Shown: in pieces, positions 37,101 through 46,503 of the stretch
Numbering within the stretch: the stretch's first letter is position 1
Layout of the letters: the number at the start of each line of letters is the position of its first letter
Assembly: GCF_028858725.1 (NCBI RefSeq)
Contig: NC_084771.1
Location: 10,134,915 to 10,198,914 of the forward strand
Reading direction: 5' to 3'
DNA: 64,000 nt
DNA from: Colius striatus
Lineage: Eukaryota > Chordata > Aves > Coliiformes > Coliidae
Notes under the pieces: model-generated
Database searches by the model: none
What the model saw: only the letters and a program-made list of their open reading frames with translations
What the model was told of the DNA's origin: nothing
Translations under genes and position numbers: made by a program

Positions 37101-40100
37101 CAAAGGATGAGAAGATTCTGCATGTCTAGTAAAGGCAACAGATAAAAAACAAGTGGACAAGTCCAATCTAGAAGTTCACCTACAAACATTCCTAAAGCAT
37201 TCACCCAGGTGACTTTCACATAATGGCTTTACCCATTTTAGTGTGTTTATTCTGCTGGCAGTTAGCTCAATCATACAACAAAAAAAATTCATCATCCTTG
37301 CTTGGCTTTGCTTTTGTTGGAAAGAATCAGTTTAGTGCTGTCAGGCAGCAGGGCTGCCTTGCCAAATGCTGCTCAACAGCTAAGGTACAGCTGAAAGACC
37401 TTTCAGCTTTCAGGTCTGGCACAATCACAACCATTAGGAAGGAGATTATAATGAGTAAAGCTTCACCTTATCCTTAAGGATGGGAATAATTCATTATACA
37501 TCTATTCAGTAAGCACCAAGGCCATCTGTCCCATAGAAATTTGTTTAAAAAATGTGTTTCTACAAACAGCTTACAACAATGAGCAACAATGAGTTAAAAA
37601 AAATCACAGAAGACAGATAATTATCCACCCAAACTTCTCATTCATTCCAAATTAGTTCTAATGCAAGAACGGTCAGGTTCAGATTTACCTCCAATTAAAG
37701 GCTTCATACAAAAGTGAATGTTGTTTATTGCATTAGTCAAGCAGGAAAGTCAAGGTAGTATACAGATGCTAGAAAAGAGTATGCTAAAGGTTACATAAAT
37801 ACAATTCAAAGAGAAATTGTTTTTCCTCTAAAGTCACAGGTGACACCTAGTAGAACTTCAGAGAAAATTCTGGCTTTTCAAGAAGGACAAGCAGAATAGC
37901 CCAAGCAACCCAGTTCTCCACCAGTACTTTGTGGAGATGATGCTATTCATTTAAAACCCCATGGAAGATAATATACATACACAAGATTTTCTTCGAAAAG
38001 AAGCATACAGAACACCTGACAATGCAAACACTGGTCAGATTAAAGCCATTTCAGATGCAGCAGGAAAGGACACACTAAACAAGTGATGCAAAGGATCACC
38101 CTAAGCCAACTGGGAAATCAGTTAATGAGCATACAGAACAATGTGAGCAGTTACTGAGCTCCCATATGAGAAAAGACCAGTATACAAAGAAATTCAACAC
38201 AGCAAAGATCAAAAAGAAGGGATGAGGGCTCATCAGCTAACCAAGGAAGCACAGGTCCTGTTTTTACCAAGTTCCTGAGGTGACAGTTGAAGACATTTTC
38301 AGTTATAAAAAGCAGCCCAGACATCTCAGGGAAACTCAGTCTCTAAAGTATTTGAAAGCTGAAGATGTAGACTAAGAATTTAAGGACCAAAAGATGTACC
38401 ACTGCAGAAAATCTCAGACAGCTCCAAAACCTGTTGCATTTTGTTTGCCAAATCCAAACAGCTTGTAACCTCAACCACAGAATTTTCTTCAGAATCCAAG
38501 ATGAGTGAATCAATGAAGAGTGACAAGCATTACCTTCAAGTCACAAGAAATATCTGTGGGTGTGCATTAAAATTTATGAACCGGAGTTCAAACAGACATG
38601 TGCTAACAGTCATTCCCTAACCTGTTGGCTTCCCAGGAATGAACAATCTGGCAGGTCCACAGCCATCATCTGCATGCAAAAAAAGATTGCAGCTTGCCAC
38701 CAGATTGCCACCATAACCCTGTATGTTGCTGACATAACAGCATCCTGCACAGACTGCTGGTATTTAATCCATCCTTCAGGAATGTCAACAGAGACTCCAG
38801 CCTGCACTGTGCTGATTTCTTCTGCACGGGTAGAGGCAAATACTCCAGATAAGCTGGTGATATATCCCTGGAGTTGCAGCCGTCAACAATGTAGCAAACA
38901 GTCATTTTTCTTAAAACACCACACAGCTCTTCATTTACGAAGATTCTCATTGTGCAACAAAGGGAAAAAAGAATAAAACAAAAGAAAAAGAGGGGAAAAA
39001 AAAGAGACAAAAAAGAAAAGGAGACCTAGCATGACCACTGGTATTTCTCCTTCACACATCTTCCTGTTGTTGGAGGCAGTTCCTGGGAATTCAGATTTAC
39101 AACCCTGCTTGTAAAGTAAAATTGACTGCAGATGAAAGTGGTAAGGGACAATAGACATTTATCATTAACTTGTATAGATCTATCTAAACTAAACATTGCT
39201 CCTTCTCACCAAACATCATTTGATGTTTTTTAGGTAGCAATTTACCAAGTCTGACTAAAACTATGTACTGAAGGATTTGCTGTATTCCCTAAGCACAGAA
39301 GTAGGATAGCATCTGTAACGAGTCTCAGAAATTCCAGTTACTGAATTCACCATCACCTTAAAGGACAATAAATTAACCTGAACTTTTGAAGGTGCCAAGC
39401 ATGCAAAAGTCCAGTGAAGCTCAAGTCTTCTGAAAACTGTTACATTTAAAAATGGCAATCAGATAATATTTCTGCTAAGAGAAAACTCTGCTGGAGCAAA
39501 GCAGGCTGTCACAAATACAGAGGAGCTGTGATCAAGGACTGACAATACTTTCCATATACAGAGAGCAAAACTGATCATTGAGTTGTCACAGAACCTCAAG
39601 GGCTGGAAGAGACCTGGAAAGCTCATCCAGTGCATCCCCCTGCCAGAGCAGGACCACCTAGAGTAGGGTTACACACAGGAACTCATCTAGCTGGGTTTTT
39701 TCACTTTTATCTGAAAGTCTTACCCAAACCACATATTCATAGGTCTCATCTAATTCGTTGATTTGATCCTGTCAAGACTTTAATGTCGGCTCAAAGTTTT
39801 TAGCTTGTCAAAGCTAAAGCACAGGCCAGTTTTACCAATGCCAGGTCAGCACAACAGCCAATCCTCAGGCACCATTCTCGTCCAGGAATTAAACTGGAAA
39901 AGGGGTCCAATTTAAACTAATTGGGGAGGGGGGGGAAAGAAATGGGGTTAAAAGTTACTTTAAAGTCAAATCAGTTGGCTGATCCAGTTCACCTTCCAAA
40001 TCCATAAATGCTGTGCCAGCCCCAGTGTGGCAGCTGGGGATGAGCCCATGGGATGAGAAAGGACAGGATGCTCATCCTGGCAACAGTGTTGGTCTAAAGC

Positions 40101-41062
40101 ATTTACCAAGCAGGGCTGAACATGGCCTGATCTTCTTTGCAGCATATACTATTAGGATACATAAACAATCTCTGGACTTACCCAGAAATTGGTCCATCTT
40201 CTTGCTTACCAGCGGTGTCATCTGCAAAAAAAACAGTAACAAAAAAACCGCTTGAGACCAAAAAAAGCTAAATTTAAGCATTGCAGCCCCAATGTTCTCT
40301 CCTCTGCAGATTTCAACACAAACCACCCAACAAACACAACTTGTCTGCAGAATTGAAGTCTCACACCACTGATCCAGAACAAAATTCAAATGCTCAGAGC
40401 AAGAGGAAAAGCATCATATAAGGAACTGAAATCAGCAGCAAAGGTCTTTATTGAGATTTTTAAATGCCAGGGAAAAAGAAACAAAACCATTCTGCTGAAA
40501 AGTCTACGAGAAGGACAAAGACGTTTACCAACGTCCTACACTTTTTCTCCAACACACAGGCACCCCAGCCCCCTGCTAGCCCAGGGACTCATCTGCATCA
40601 GCAAGGTTAACCAGATTTCGATGTTTAGGAAACTGAAAGTGCAACAAAGCATCACAGTCAACGTGCATCACGGTGTTATCGCTAGGACAATAACACATGC
40701 TCACACATCCCCAAACAAGCGGCCGAACCGCCTGCCTTCCGCGGGGAGGGGTGGGGGGCTCGGCCAGGAGCCGGGCAATGCCGGCGGGTGACACCCCCGG
40801 CCCAGCACACCGAGGCCCGGTGGAGACACCCCCCTTCCCTTCCCGCCCCAGCCCGGGGGCAGCCCGTAAGGCGGGGCCGGGGGATGCTGGGGGGCGGCCG
40901 GGTGCTTCGCGCTGCCCGCCATCCCCCGGCGGGAGGCCGGGCCCGGCTGCGCGGCCGCCGGTACCTACCCCCGTAGAGCCAGTGCTCCTCGTCCTCCTCC
41001 GCCTCCAGCGCTGCCGCGCCCGGCACGGCGCCAGCCGCCGGCGGTTCCAGCTCGGTGGCCAT
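19034..41062 (-). CDS. FIP1L2: FIP1L2: FIP1-family pre-mRNA 3'-end processing factor, complete (16 coding exons, 560 aa)
   Basis: FIP1 proteins are CPSF subunits that bring poly(A) polymerase to the cleavage complex in the nucleus. Sixteen exons join in frame from ATG 41062 to TAG 19034: 41062-40969, 40221-40182, 37125-37041, 35785-35679, 34635-34577, 33509-33399, 31921-31791, 31037-30913, 30322-30217, 28637-28439, 27537-27511, 25502-25445, 24946-24891, 23769-23577, 22252-22094, 19166-19034. The order of parts matches FIP1L1: acidic N-terminus with EEHWLYG, Ser/Asp run (about 79-93), [10 protein letters not shown], the FIP1 core [16 protein letters not shown] (about 168-183), IDVIGG with VEGRRR (about 257-275), Pro/Gln-rich region (about 296-380), Arg-Glu/Arg-Asp region (about 438-517) and a Lys/Glu tail. 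Human FIP1L1 is about 594 residues. The sequence is too diverged, and the neighbours are wrong, for a bird FIP1L1, so I call the FIP1L2 paralogue. The start has a good Kozak context (GGCCATGG). Confidence 0.88.
19611..19868 (-). repeat. CR1 LINE fragment, reverse orientation
   Basis: It starts with the reverse of the CR1 tail (GATCACAGAATTCCAGACTG) and runs through CCTCCCTGGGCAGCCTGGGC and CCCCTTGTCCTGTCGCTGG, all typical of the reverse complement of the CR1 3' end. Confidence 0.9.
21664..22030 (-). repeat. CR1 LINE fragment, reverse orientation
   Basis: It begins CATAGAATCACAGAATCGTT, then GGTTGGAAAAGCCCTTTAAG, and continues to CTCCTCCAGGCTAAAGAAG. This is a diverged CR1 tail, with different internal sequence from the 19.6 and 23.2 kb copies. 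It ends about 60 bases before FIP1L2 exon 15. Confidence 0.85.
22094..22252 (-). CDS. FIP1L2: FIP1L2 exon 15: Arg/Glu/Asp-rich
   Basis: Acceptor CCCCGCAG, donor GTGAGA, phase 2 at both ends. It encodes [20 protein letters not shown] and then alternating RD/RE dipeptides ending KHKSSRR. This matches FIP1L1 around SDEERYRYREY. The GC content is very high. Confidence 0.9.
22253..23576. other. FIP1L2 intron with one reverse CR1 copy
   Basis: GT-AG intron between exons 14 and 15. A CR1 fragment occupies about 23186-23462; nothing else is recognisable. Confidence 0.65.
23186..23462 (-). repeat. CR1 LINE fragment, reverse orientation
   Basis: It is very similar to the copy at 19.6 kb (CAGAGCTGCTCCAGCCCCAG, CACCAAAGGAGTTTCTCCT, CATCCTGCTGACACCCACTC), so both belong to one CR1 subfamily. 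It lies about 115 bases from FIP1L2 exon 14. Confidence 0.88.
23577..23769 (-). CDS. FIP1L2: FIP1L2 exon 14: Arg-Glu dipeptide run
   Basis: Acceptor TGCTGCAG, donor GTGAGT, phase 1 in and phase 2 out. It encodes [20 protein letters not shown], then HWEYSGSRR, an RE/RD dipeptide run and [11 protein letters not shown]1L1 has the same run of RE/RD dipeptides here. Confidence 0.9.
24891..24946 (-). CDS. FIP1L2: FIP1L2 exon 13
   Basis: Acceptor TCCAAAG, donor GTAAGC, phase 2 in and phase 1 out. It encodes [18 protein letters not shown], comparable to the FIP1L1 segment with FPYGN. Confidence 0.83.
25445..25502 (-). CDS. FIP1L2: FIP1L2 exon 12
   Basis: Acceptor TGTTTAG, donor GTAAGA, phase 1 in and phase 2 out. 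It encodes [18 protein letters not shown], matching the FIP1L1 block that ends SLIPTIES. Confidence 0.85.
27133..27285 (+). repeat. CR1 LINE fragment, forward orientation, diverged
   Basis: It contains GGAGTCTCCTCTGGATACAT, CCAAACCCACCTGGATGAG, CCTGCTCTGGCAGGGGGGTT and a degenerate GAGAGTCTGTGATTTCATT end, matching the CR1 3' region in sense direction. Confidence 0.75.
27511..27537 (-). CDS. FIP1L2: FIP1L2 exon 11 (27-base microexon)
   Basis: Acceptor TTTCCACAG, donor GTAGGT, phase 1 at both ends. It adds nine residues around LPPPGPIP. Being symmetric, it could be skipped without a frameshift. Confidence 0.72.
28439..28637 (-). CDS. FIP1L2: FIP1L2 exon 10: Pro/Gln-rich region
   Basis: Acceptor TTCAAAG, donor GTATGT, phase 0 in and phase 1 out. 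After GDHGSKPQ come [13 protein letters not shown] repeats and then a polyproline stretch with [14 protein letters not shown]. This corresponds to the polyproline region of FIP1L1, but is richer in Gln than I recall. Confidence 0.87.
28638..30216. other. FIP1L2 intron with one reverse CR1 copy
   Basis: GT-AG intron between exons 9 and 10. Only the CR1 copy at about 29895-30095 is recognisable. Confidence 0.6.
29895..30095 (-). repeat. CR1 LINE fragment, reverse orientation
   Basis: It runs from GTCACAGAATCACAGAATAT through CAACCCCCCTGCCAGAGCAG and GGAGACTCCACAGCCCATCT to CCTCACCTCAACAGGGAAGA. It is closely similar to the copies at 6.3, 39.6 and 44.4 kb. Confidence 0.92.
30217..30322 (-). CDS. 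FIP1L2: FIP1L2 exon 9: IDVIGG and VEGRRR
   Basis: Acceptor TACCAG, donor GTGAGT, phase 2 in and phase 0 out. It encodes [20 protein letters not shown] and then [15 protein letters not shown], matching the FIP1L1 block with AIDVIG and VEGRRR. Confidence 0.93.
30913..31037 (-). CDS. FIP1L2: FIP1L2 exon 8
   Basis: Acceptor TCTGTAG, donor GTGAGA, phase 0 in and phase 2 out. It encodes [16 protein letters not shown], matching the FIP1L1 block at this position, then a more diverged stretch ending GPPPN. Confidence 0.88.
31791..31921 (-). CDS. FIP1L2: FIP1L2 exon 7: FIP1 core motif
   Basis: Acceptor TTGTCAG, donor GTAAGT, phase 1 in and phase 0 out. It encodes [20 protein letters not shown], the FIP1 family signature, followed by [15 protein letters not shown] and a NKIT ending. 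Confidence 0.95.
33041..33105 (-). repeat. Short CR1 3' tail, reverse orientation
   Basis: TCATAGAATCATAGAATGGC followed by GGTTGGAAGGGACCTTTAGA is the reverse complement of the CR1 terminus. Only the last 65 bases or so are present, as expected from 5'-truncated insertion. Confidence 0.88.
33399..33509 (-). CDS. FIP1L2: FIP1L2 exon 6
   Basis: Acceptor CCAAAG, donor GTGAGG, phase 1 at both ends. It encodes [20 protein letters not shown] and then [10 protein letters not shown], the conserved block just before the FIP1 core. Confidence 0.93.
34577..34635 (-). CDS. FIP1L2: FIP1L2 exon 5
   Basis: Acceptor CATATAG, donor GTATTG, phase 2 in and phase 1 out. It encodes [19 protein letters not shown], matching the FIP1 block with NLNxKTG. 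Confidence 0.88.
35679..35785 (-). CDS. FIP1L2: FIP1L2 exon 4: Ser/Asp acidic run and [10 protein letters not shown]
   Basis: Acceptor TTGCCAG, donor GTATGT, phase 0 in and phase 2 out. [11 protein letters not shown] followed by [13 protein letters not shown] is a hallmark of vertebrate FIP1 proteins. Confidence 0.9.
37041..37125 (-). CDS. FIP1L2: FIP1L2 exon 3
   Basis: Acceptor CTAG, donor GTATGT, phase 2 in and phase 0 out. It encodes [20 protein letters not shown] and ends REMSQH. This is a weakly conserved linker that I place by frame and position rather than by similarity. Confidence 0.68.
39585..39700 (-). repeat. Short CR1 fragment, reverse orientation
   Basis: GTCACAGAACCTCAAGGGCT, AAGCTCATCCAGTGCATCCC and GGACCACCTAGAGTAGGG match the CR1 tail. 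It is similar to the 44.4 kb copy (both have CCTCAAGGGCTGGAAG or a close variant). Confidence 0.85.
40182..40221 (-). CDS. FIP1L2: FIP1L2 exon 2 (40 bases)
   Basis: Acceptor TTTTTGCAG, donor GTAAGT. It encodes [12 protein letters not shown] with split codons at both ends. The exon is tiny but both splice sites are strong, and the phases (1 in, 2 out) fit exons 1 and 3 exactly. Confidence 0.7.
40969..41062 (-). CDS. FIP1L2: FIP1L2 exon 1 (start codon)
   Basis: ATG at 41062-41060, within the CpG island. It encodes [15 protein letters not shown] and then an acidic segment ending EEHWLYG, matching the FIP1L1 N-terminus in kind (EEEWLYG). The donor is GTAGGT after base 1 of a codon. The frame continues six bases upstream to a GTG, but ATG is the natural start. 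Confidence 0.85.
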
Positions 41063-41281
41063 GGCCACGGCGCCTCAGGGCTGAGGGGGAGCGGGGCGCC
41101 CCGAGCTGCCCGCCCTCCCGCACCAGGAGCAGGAGGCAGAGGAGAAGCGGCGGCGGCGGCGGCGGCCGGGGCCCCGCTAGGCTCCCGGCGGGGCCTGAGG
41201 CGCGGCGCGCATCCGCTGCGGTCGGCACAGAGCGGGAGGTCCGCAGCCGCCGGGCCGCGCCGAGGACGCCTCGGCTAACGC

Positions 41282-41290
41282 GCCGCCATC
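41282..41290 (-). promoter_or_regulatory. YY1-like site (GATGGCGGC on - strand)
   Basis: Read on the - strand, GGGCGATGGCGGCGCG contains the YY1 core ATGGCGGC, about 220 bases upstream of the FIP1L2 ATG. YY1 sites often sit just downstream of the start of transcription in housekeeping genes, so this may mark the TSS region. Confidence 0.45.
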
Positions 41291-41461
41291 GCCCTTTCTT
41301 TGGGCGCCGTTGGGCGGGAGGCGCGGAGGAGGGCGAGACCCCCCGGCGTAGGCGCCGAGGCCGCCGCCGGGCCTTAACGCCGCCCGCTCCGCCGTTACAA
41401 AAGGCGCCGGGCCCCGGGCAGCCGCCGCGGCGCAGGACGGGCCCGCATGCGCGGCGCCGCG

Positions 41462-41471
41462 GCGCATGCGC
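41462..41471. promoter_or_regulatory. NRF1 site (GCGCATGCGC palindrome)
   Basis: A perfect palindromic NRF1 core. A second near-copy, CGCATGCGC, lies at 41444-41452, so two NRF1-type sites occur within 30 bases upstream of FIP1L2. Paired NRF1 sites are typical of CpG-island promoters. Confidence 0.6.
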
Positions 41472-44363
41472 ACAAGCGAGCGGCGCCGGCGCCTCCGACG
41501 CGCGGGAAGGGAAGGCGGGAGGGAGCGGGCTCGGCCCGGGCCGCCCTCAGGCTGCGGCTGGCGGGAAGGGCCGCCCGCGCCGTCCCAGCCCCGGCGGGAG
41601 AGGCGGAGCAGGGCAGCCGGCAGGGTACGGTGGTCGCTGCCTCGCAGCCTCGCTAGACGCTTGGCAGCTGAACAAGCTCCCGTCAGAGCCGAGGCCTGGC
41701 CCGAGCGCCCGACGGCGGGTGAAGCACGCTGGGTTTCCCTGTCCCCACCAGCCAAAGCAGTAAGTCTCTCATCTTCACCTCATAAATGTTACCGGCAAGC
41801 TCGCGTGTGGTGCTGTGCAGCCGTAGCCCTTAGGAGGACTTGACACACACCACAGGTTTGGTTCAACAGCTGATTCCCCAGCCGAGCCAAGCGCCAAGAG
41901 CCCTGCCTCCCAACGTGGATGTCACACTCAGACTTTTCTGAAACGGCAAAATCTTCAGCCTTTCACACGGGGTCTGGTAAGACTGCGGCTCCAGTAAGTT
42001 TCAGCTACTGAGGTTAGCTCAACGTGGAGAGCAGAAGAACACCAGCTGAATTAATGAAGTTTATACAGCCGTTGTGGCTCTTGTGCCCAAGGGGCGGAGG
42101 AGTCCAGCAGAACTTCTGAAGAGGTTTTTTGGAAGTGACTAGAGGCAAACAATGCTGCTCTTTGTGTTCATTTCACAAGTCCCAGTAGATGTTCTGTCAA
42201 CGCAGAGGTAGTCACAAAACAGGTGGTGACACTATGATAACTTGGTACTTTTTGGGTGGGATTTACAGGACCTGTTTATGGCTTGGCAGGTTTTAAGTGA
42301 ATTTCACAATTTACACCCTAAAGATGTAGTGCCTGATGCTTATTCTTCTGCAATTTAAAACTGTCTGGTAGTTTCTGCTTTAGCTGTACCAGTTAGTATT
42401 ACCCTGAGTTTCAAAGCTCTTGATTCCATCAGTACTACATGGAAACTTAGAGCAGTGTGATGTTTCAGCACTACTTAATGCTACCAAAAATTATGAAGAA
42501 TCATAAAGCAAGTTATCTTTTCCATGTACTCACCAATGACAGACTACCATGTAAAAAAAGTTACCTTGGAAGTGTCTTCTTGTGGTTCAAGTGTGGCTGG
42601 GATTCACTTGTCCTCATCCCCTGCTTTCTGCTACAGGTGGAAAGAAAGGCTGAACAAATGCTTACTGTAGCATTTGGGATAGGAATTAGACACCTGTTTC
42701 AGAGAAACCTCTAAGTATACTGAGAGTTGATCTCTGAGATCCCCTAGTCATACACTACCTATGGTTTCAGACTAACTTACACAGAGGCAAGAACCTGCCA
42801 CTCATATGAAGCATCTCAGCAACAGACCAACAACTCTTGCTGCCTATTAACACATTTACAATAGTTGTGGTTTTGTTTTGTTGTTTTTTTCCTAGATGGT
42901 CCCAAAGCAGCACCTGAATCTTACAAACACTTGAGAATTATCTAAAGCAAAGTAAACCTCAATAGGAATGGAATTAGATTGGAAAGGAATTTATTTGCAC
43001 TTTGATGGAAGCAGGAGTTAGGACAATTGGCTGCTTAGTTTTCAACGTTGCGCTTCACCACCTAGCTGAGACTAAAATGTGAACTGACTCTGTGGCTATG
43101 GATTTCATCATTCACACAGACTGTCAGTTTAAAGATAAATTAGCCTTTGATGAAGGATGAAATGTTCAGGTATGCAGGAAACTAGTGTGGAATTAAGTTC
43201 ATGAGCTGCCCTATGCTGCTGAGCTGTCCCAATGGCTGTGGTTTCTCCTAGCTACTCATTATTTGGGCACTATGAGCCATTTTATACACCCGACCTTAGG
43301 GCTATGCTTTACAGAAGGTCCTACCAGAGCATGTTCTGCAAGTCATACAGCTTCAAAGCATCTCACACTAGGTACCCATCACCACTGCAAGGCATGTCAG
43401 TGCACAGTCTACAACACTGCCAAAACAAGAAGTCTTTCTGGTGCTCTATTCAGACACTTCCTTGTCACCAATGTCCAAGGATATCCCTGTAGATGTTGTT
43501 TGGAGAACCAGTAATTTCCAATTACTCATTTAGGCTTGTGCACCACATAATTTGTTCTAAATACAGAACAGTCATTATCTTTTGTTTAATATATACCTTT
43601 TAATTCCAATGATTTTTAATCTGAGAGCTCCTGTAATTCTTCCTCCTAATTTTATTACCATTTTGGATATCCCGTGTGACCTGGAGGTCATATTTGTTAT
43701 CAGTGAACTTAGATACATAAAACAATTTCCTGCAGAAGTTTTAATGTGCTGTTCAAAAGAAGGCTACTAGGGATCATGTGATTTATGTAAAGAATGTGAA
43801 ATAAAACGTGACTATATTAAAAGGATAATCCTCTAAAGAGATACAGAGAAAATGCAGAGAGTTCAGTGATTTAGCCTAGACCCCGAATCTGCCCTGTTCT
43901 CCTTTACAAAATAAAGAGGTATAAATCAACAAAGTCCAAATAGGTTAGAGCTACCAGATACAATACAACTTACTGGTTCAGTTAAATCAGGTAAGGGGCT
44001 AAGTAAAAGGGCTTCTAGGAAGCTACAAGCTGAATTCAGGCATCAATCAATCTCAGAGCTAATCTTTTTAAGTAACAACACTTGTTAATTTTGCAGATGG
44101 AATCACTCAGTGACAAAGATTATTTACAGAAGGAACAGGAGCACATATATAAGAAGAGCTGGAGGACTGGCAGGACCAATGTTAATACAGGTATTGTGAA
44201 ATTCAGCAGTAAAAAGTGTCAAATGGTGAGTCTGGACTGATGGGACCAGTAATTAGTGTTGGGAACTGGTATAAACTAGAAGTGAATGAGGAGAAAAAAA
44301 CCCAACTTTATCACAAAGTGGCTATGAATCAGAAATACAATACAGCCATTAAGGAGACAGATG

Positions 44364-44537
44364 TGATCACAGAATCTCAAGGGCTGGAAGGGACCTCGAA
44401 AGCTCATCCAGTTCAACCCCCCTGCCAGAGCAGGACTACCTAGAGTAGGTCACACAGGAACTCATCCAGGTAGGTTTGGAATGTCTCCAGGAAAGGAGAC
44501 TAAACAACCCTTCTGGGAAGCCCCTTCCAGTGCTCCA
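44364..44537 (-). repeat. CR1 LINE fragment, reverse orientation
   Basis: GATCACAGAATCTCAAGGGC, CAGTTCAACCCCCCTGCCAG, CCTAGAGTAGGTCACACAGG and GCCCCTTCCAGTGCTCCACT match the CR1 tail in reverse. Confidence 0.9.
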
Positions 44538-46090
44538 CTGAATGTAATGCATGACATTATTTTCATAGAAGAAAAGGAACCATGTACATAAAAATACCTG
44601 GTGCCTCAGCCATCAACTGTTATCTGGAACATCTGATTGTTTCTGGTCACTCCTATTCAAGGAAAATTAATTAAATCTGGAATAAATACAAGCAGGATGA
44701 TCAGAAACAGAGAACTTTGCTTTTGAGAGGAGACTCATTTTCTCTAGGAAATGAAGACTAAAAGGTTTCAAGCTTCTATAAGCTCAACTAGAAAAATAAA
44801 CTCAGCTGAACACTTTAACTGTTTATGCAGAAGAACAATACTGACAAGACAGCCATGTAGCTTTATCAAAACACTGGCACAGACATTACAGTAAGCTTCA
44901 CTACTGATCAGTTCTGAAGTCTGGGATAAACCCCAAATACTTGAACCAGACCTTTGATTGTAGTCTAGCAATTGCATCTCAAACCCTAATGGGATTAGCT
45001 TCATGGCAGCCCAGGGTCCCTGTATATATGCCCAAACACCACACCACAGTCACGTTCTCTACAGGATCAGCAGCAGTTCCATGCTTAACCAGCTTGTCAA
45101 CCCAGACACCACAGTAGTTGTCTAAAACAGCTGAGGACACCAGTTCTTAACAAAGACATTGCTACTGCCCATTTCAGGAATGCAGTATTTTCCCCTCAGG
45201 GATGATGCAAAGGGTTTAATTTTAAGTCCTGCTTTCACAGCTACAAAGCTGGCCTGCTAACCCACACAAAAGGCGTCCCTGTCCTACATTCCCCATCCTC
45301 TCTGTAAGCCCATGATTTACTTCCCCAACAGATGCTATCCATGCTCAGAGATAGGCTCTCTCAGAGGTGCCACTTCAACAGCACAGCGAAAACCCTCTGT
45401 GTTTCTGAGAGGAATTCTGTAGAGAAAGACTGACAAGGAGTCTTTACAACAGACTATCTGTCAGCCAACCCAACAAATGATCTGGAACACTAAATAAATG
45501 AGACATTTCCAAGTCCTGTTCTTTGAACCAAACAAACCTTATGTAAAGTCCCAACATGAGCACCCACTCTGGCTCTATCAGAAAAGTGTCTTGTTTAAAG
45601 AAAACCCACCCCTATTGCCATTCCCTTCGCAGCATCAGCACACTGCTACAGGCAGAGACGCACAAGAGCTGTTTTTCCATAAACACATTGCACTACTCAA
45701 AGGTTTTCATCTTCAAATTTAATTAAAGAAAACTGTCTTCAAATGATTATGCATGTCTGACTTCCAGCTTCTTTTAATGGCACAAGCCAGTGCAGTAAAC
45801 TGTAGAAAGTGAGCTCAGTTAGAATTCTAGTTAAAAAAACCAACTCTCTCAAGATGTGAGGTGCTATTAAAAAAGTGGCTGTTCACTTGTAAACAGAATA
45901 AAAATGGTAAAACCAGAATGTTTCAAACAGCTTAAAGAAACTCGCTTTTCTTAAGCAGTACAAGTAATGTTACAACACTGTCAGAACACCAAAAGCAGAA
46001 AAAACAAACCCAAAAAAAGGCAGAAGAATCACATCACATGACTTACTAAAATAATAAATTATTTACAGTGAATATTAATAGCTTGACATT

Positions 46091-46096
46091 TTTATT
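46091..46096 (-). terminator. CHIC1: Candidate CHIC1 poly(A) signal (AATAAA on - strand)
   Basis: TTTATT on the + strand gives AATAAA on the - strand, about 3.7 kb past the CHIC1 stop. Other - strand AATAAA hexamers exist nearer, for example at 48666-48671, so the site used cannot be chosen from sequence alone. Confidence 0.3.
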
Positions 46097-46417
46097 GCTG
46101 CAATGGTAGCATATTGACAAATAAATGCAGTAAACTGTCACAGTGGGACAATAATAAACAGATGCTGTGTGGGTTTGCATATGGACTTTTGTACCTATCA
46201 AGGAAAACATAGGAACTTTTTTTATTTACCAAGACCACACCAGATTCAGCAAAAATGTTTTTGGTTTTCAAGTCACCCATCTACAACTGAATCCACACCT
46301 CCTAGACTTGTCTGAGCATGTCCCAAAACACTTTTTCTCCCATCTTATGGTTAAAACAACTTGACAGATGCAGGTGAGGAATCAGTAGGTAAGAGCTTTG
46401 ATGCTATGCCAATCTTA

Positions 46418-46503
46418 TTTAATACTGTAGTACTCCTTAAGAGTACTCCTTAGTACTCTTGTTTAATACTGTAGTACTACTTTAGTACTGTAGTACTCCT
46501 TAG
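46418..46503. repeat. Short imperfect tandem repeat built on TAGTACTCCTTA / AATACTGTAGTACT
   Basis: TTTAATACTGTAGTACT occurs twice, about 45 bases apart, and TAGTACT/GAGTACT units recur at least six times in about 85 bases. AGTACT is itself palindromic, so the array can form small hairpins. It lies in the probable CHIC1 3' region. Confidence 0.75.

Larger units (their letters stand above)
31922..40181. other. FIP1L2 5' introns (between exons 2 and 7)
   Basis: Introns around exons 3-6; the longest is about 3.1 kb, between exons 2 and 3. Two short CR1 tails (33041-33105, 39585-39700) are the only repeats I recognise. Long A/T-rich stretches carry no identifiable element. Confidence 0.55.
40720..41720. 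promoter_or_regulatory. FIP1L2: CpG island and promoter of FIP1L2
   Basis: About 1 kb of very GC-rich, CpG-dense DNA (many CGG/GCC runs) in otherwise A/T-rich surroundings. It covers FIP1L2 exon 1 and its upstream side. There is no TATA box near the start, as usual for a housekeeping promoter. It carries NRF1-like and YY1-like motifs. It could also drive divergent + strand transcription, but no protein-coding gene is evident on that side. Confidence 0.85.

Noticed and set aside
40697-41278. 193-codon + strand frame across the CpG island.
   Set aside because: A Gly/Ala/Arg/Pro-rich shadow of the CpG island, antisense to FIP1L2 exon 1.
41177-41755. 192-codon - strand frame upstream of FIP1L2.
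   Set aside because: Lies in the promoter and possible 5' UTR, lacks any domain, and does not join to exon 1 in frame as an extension.
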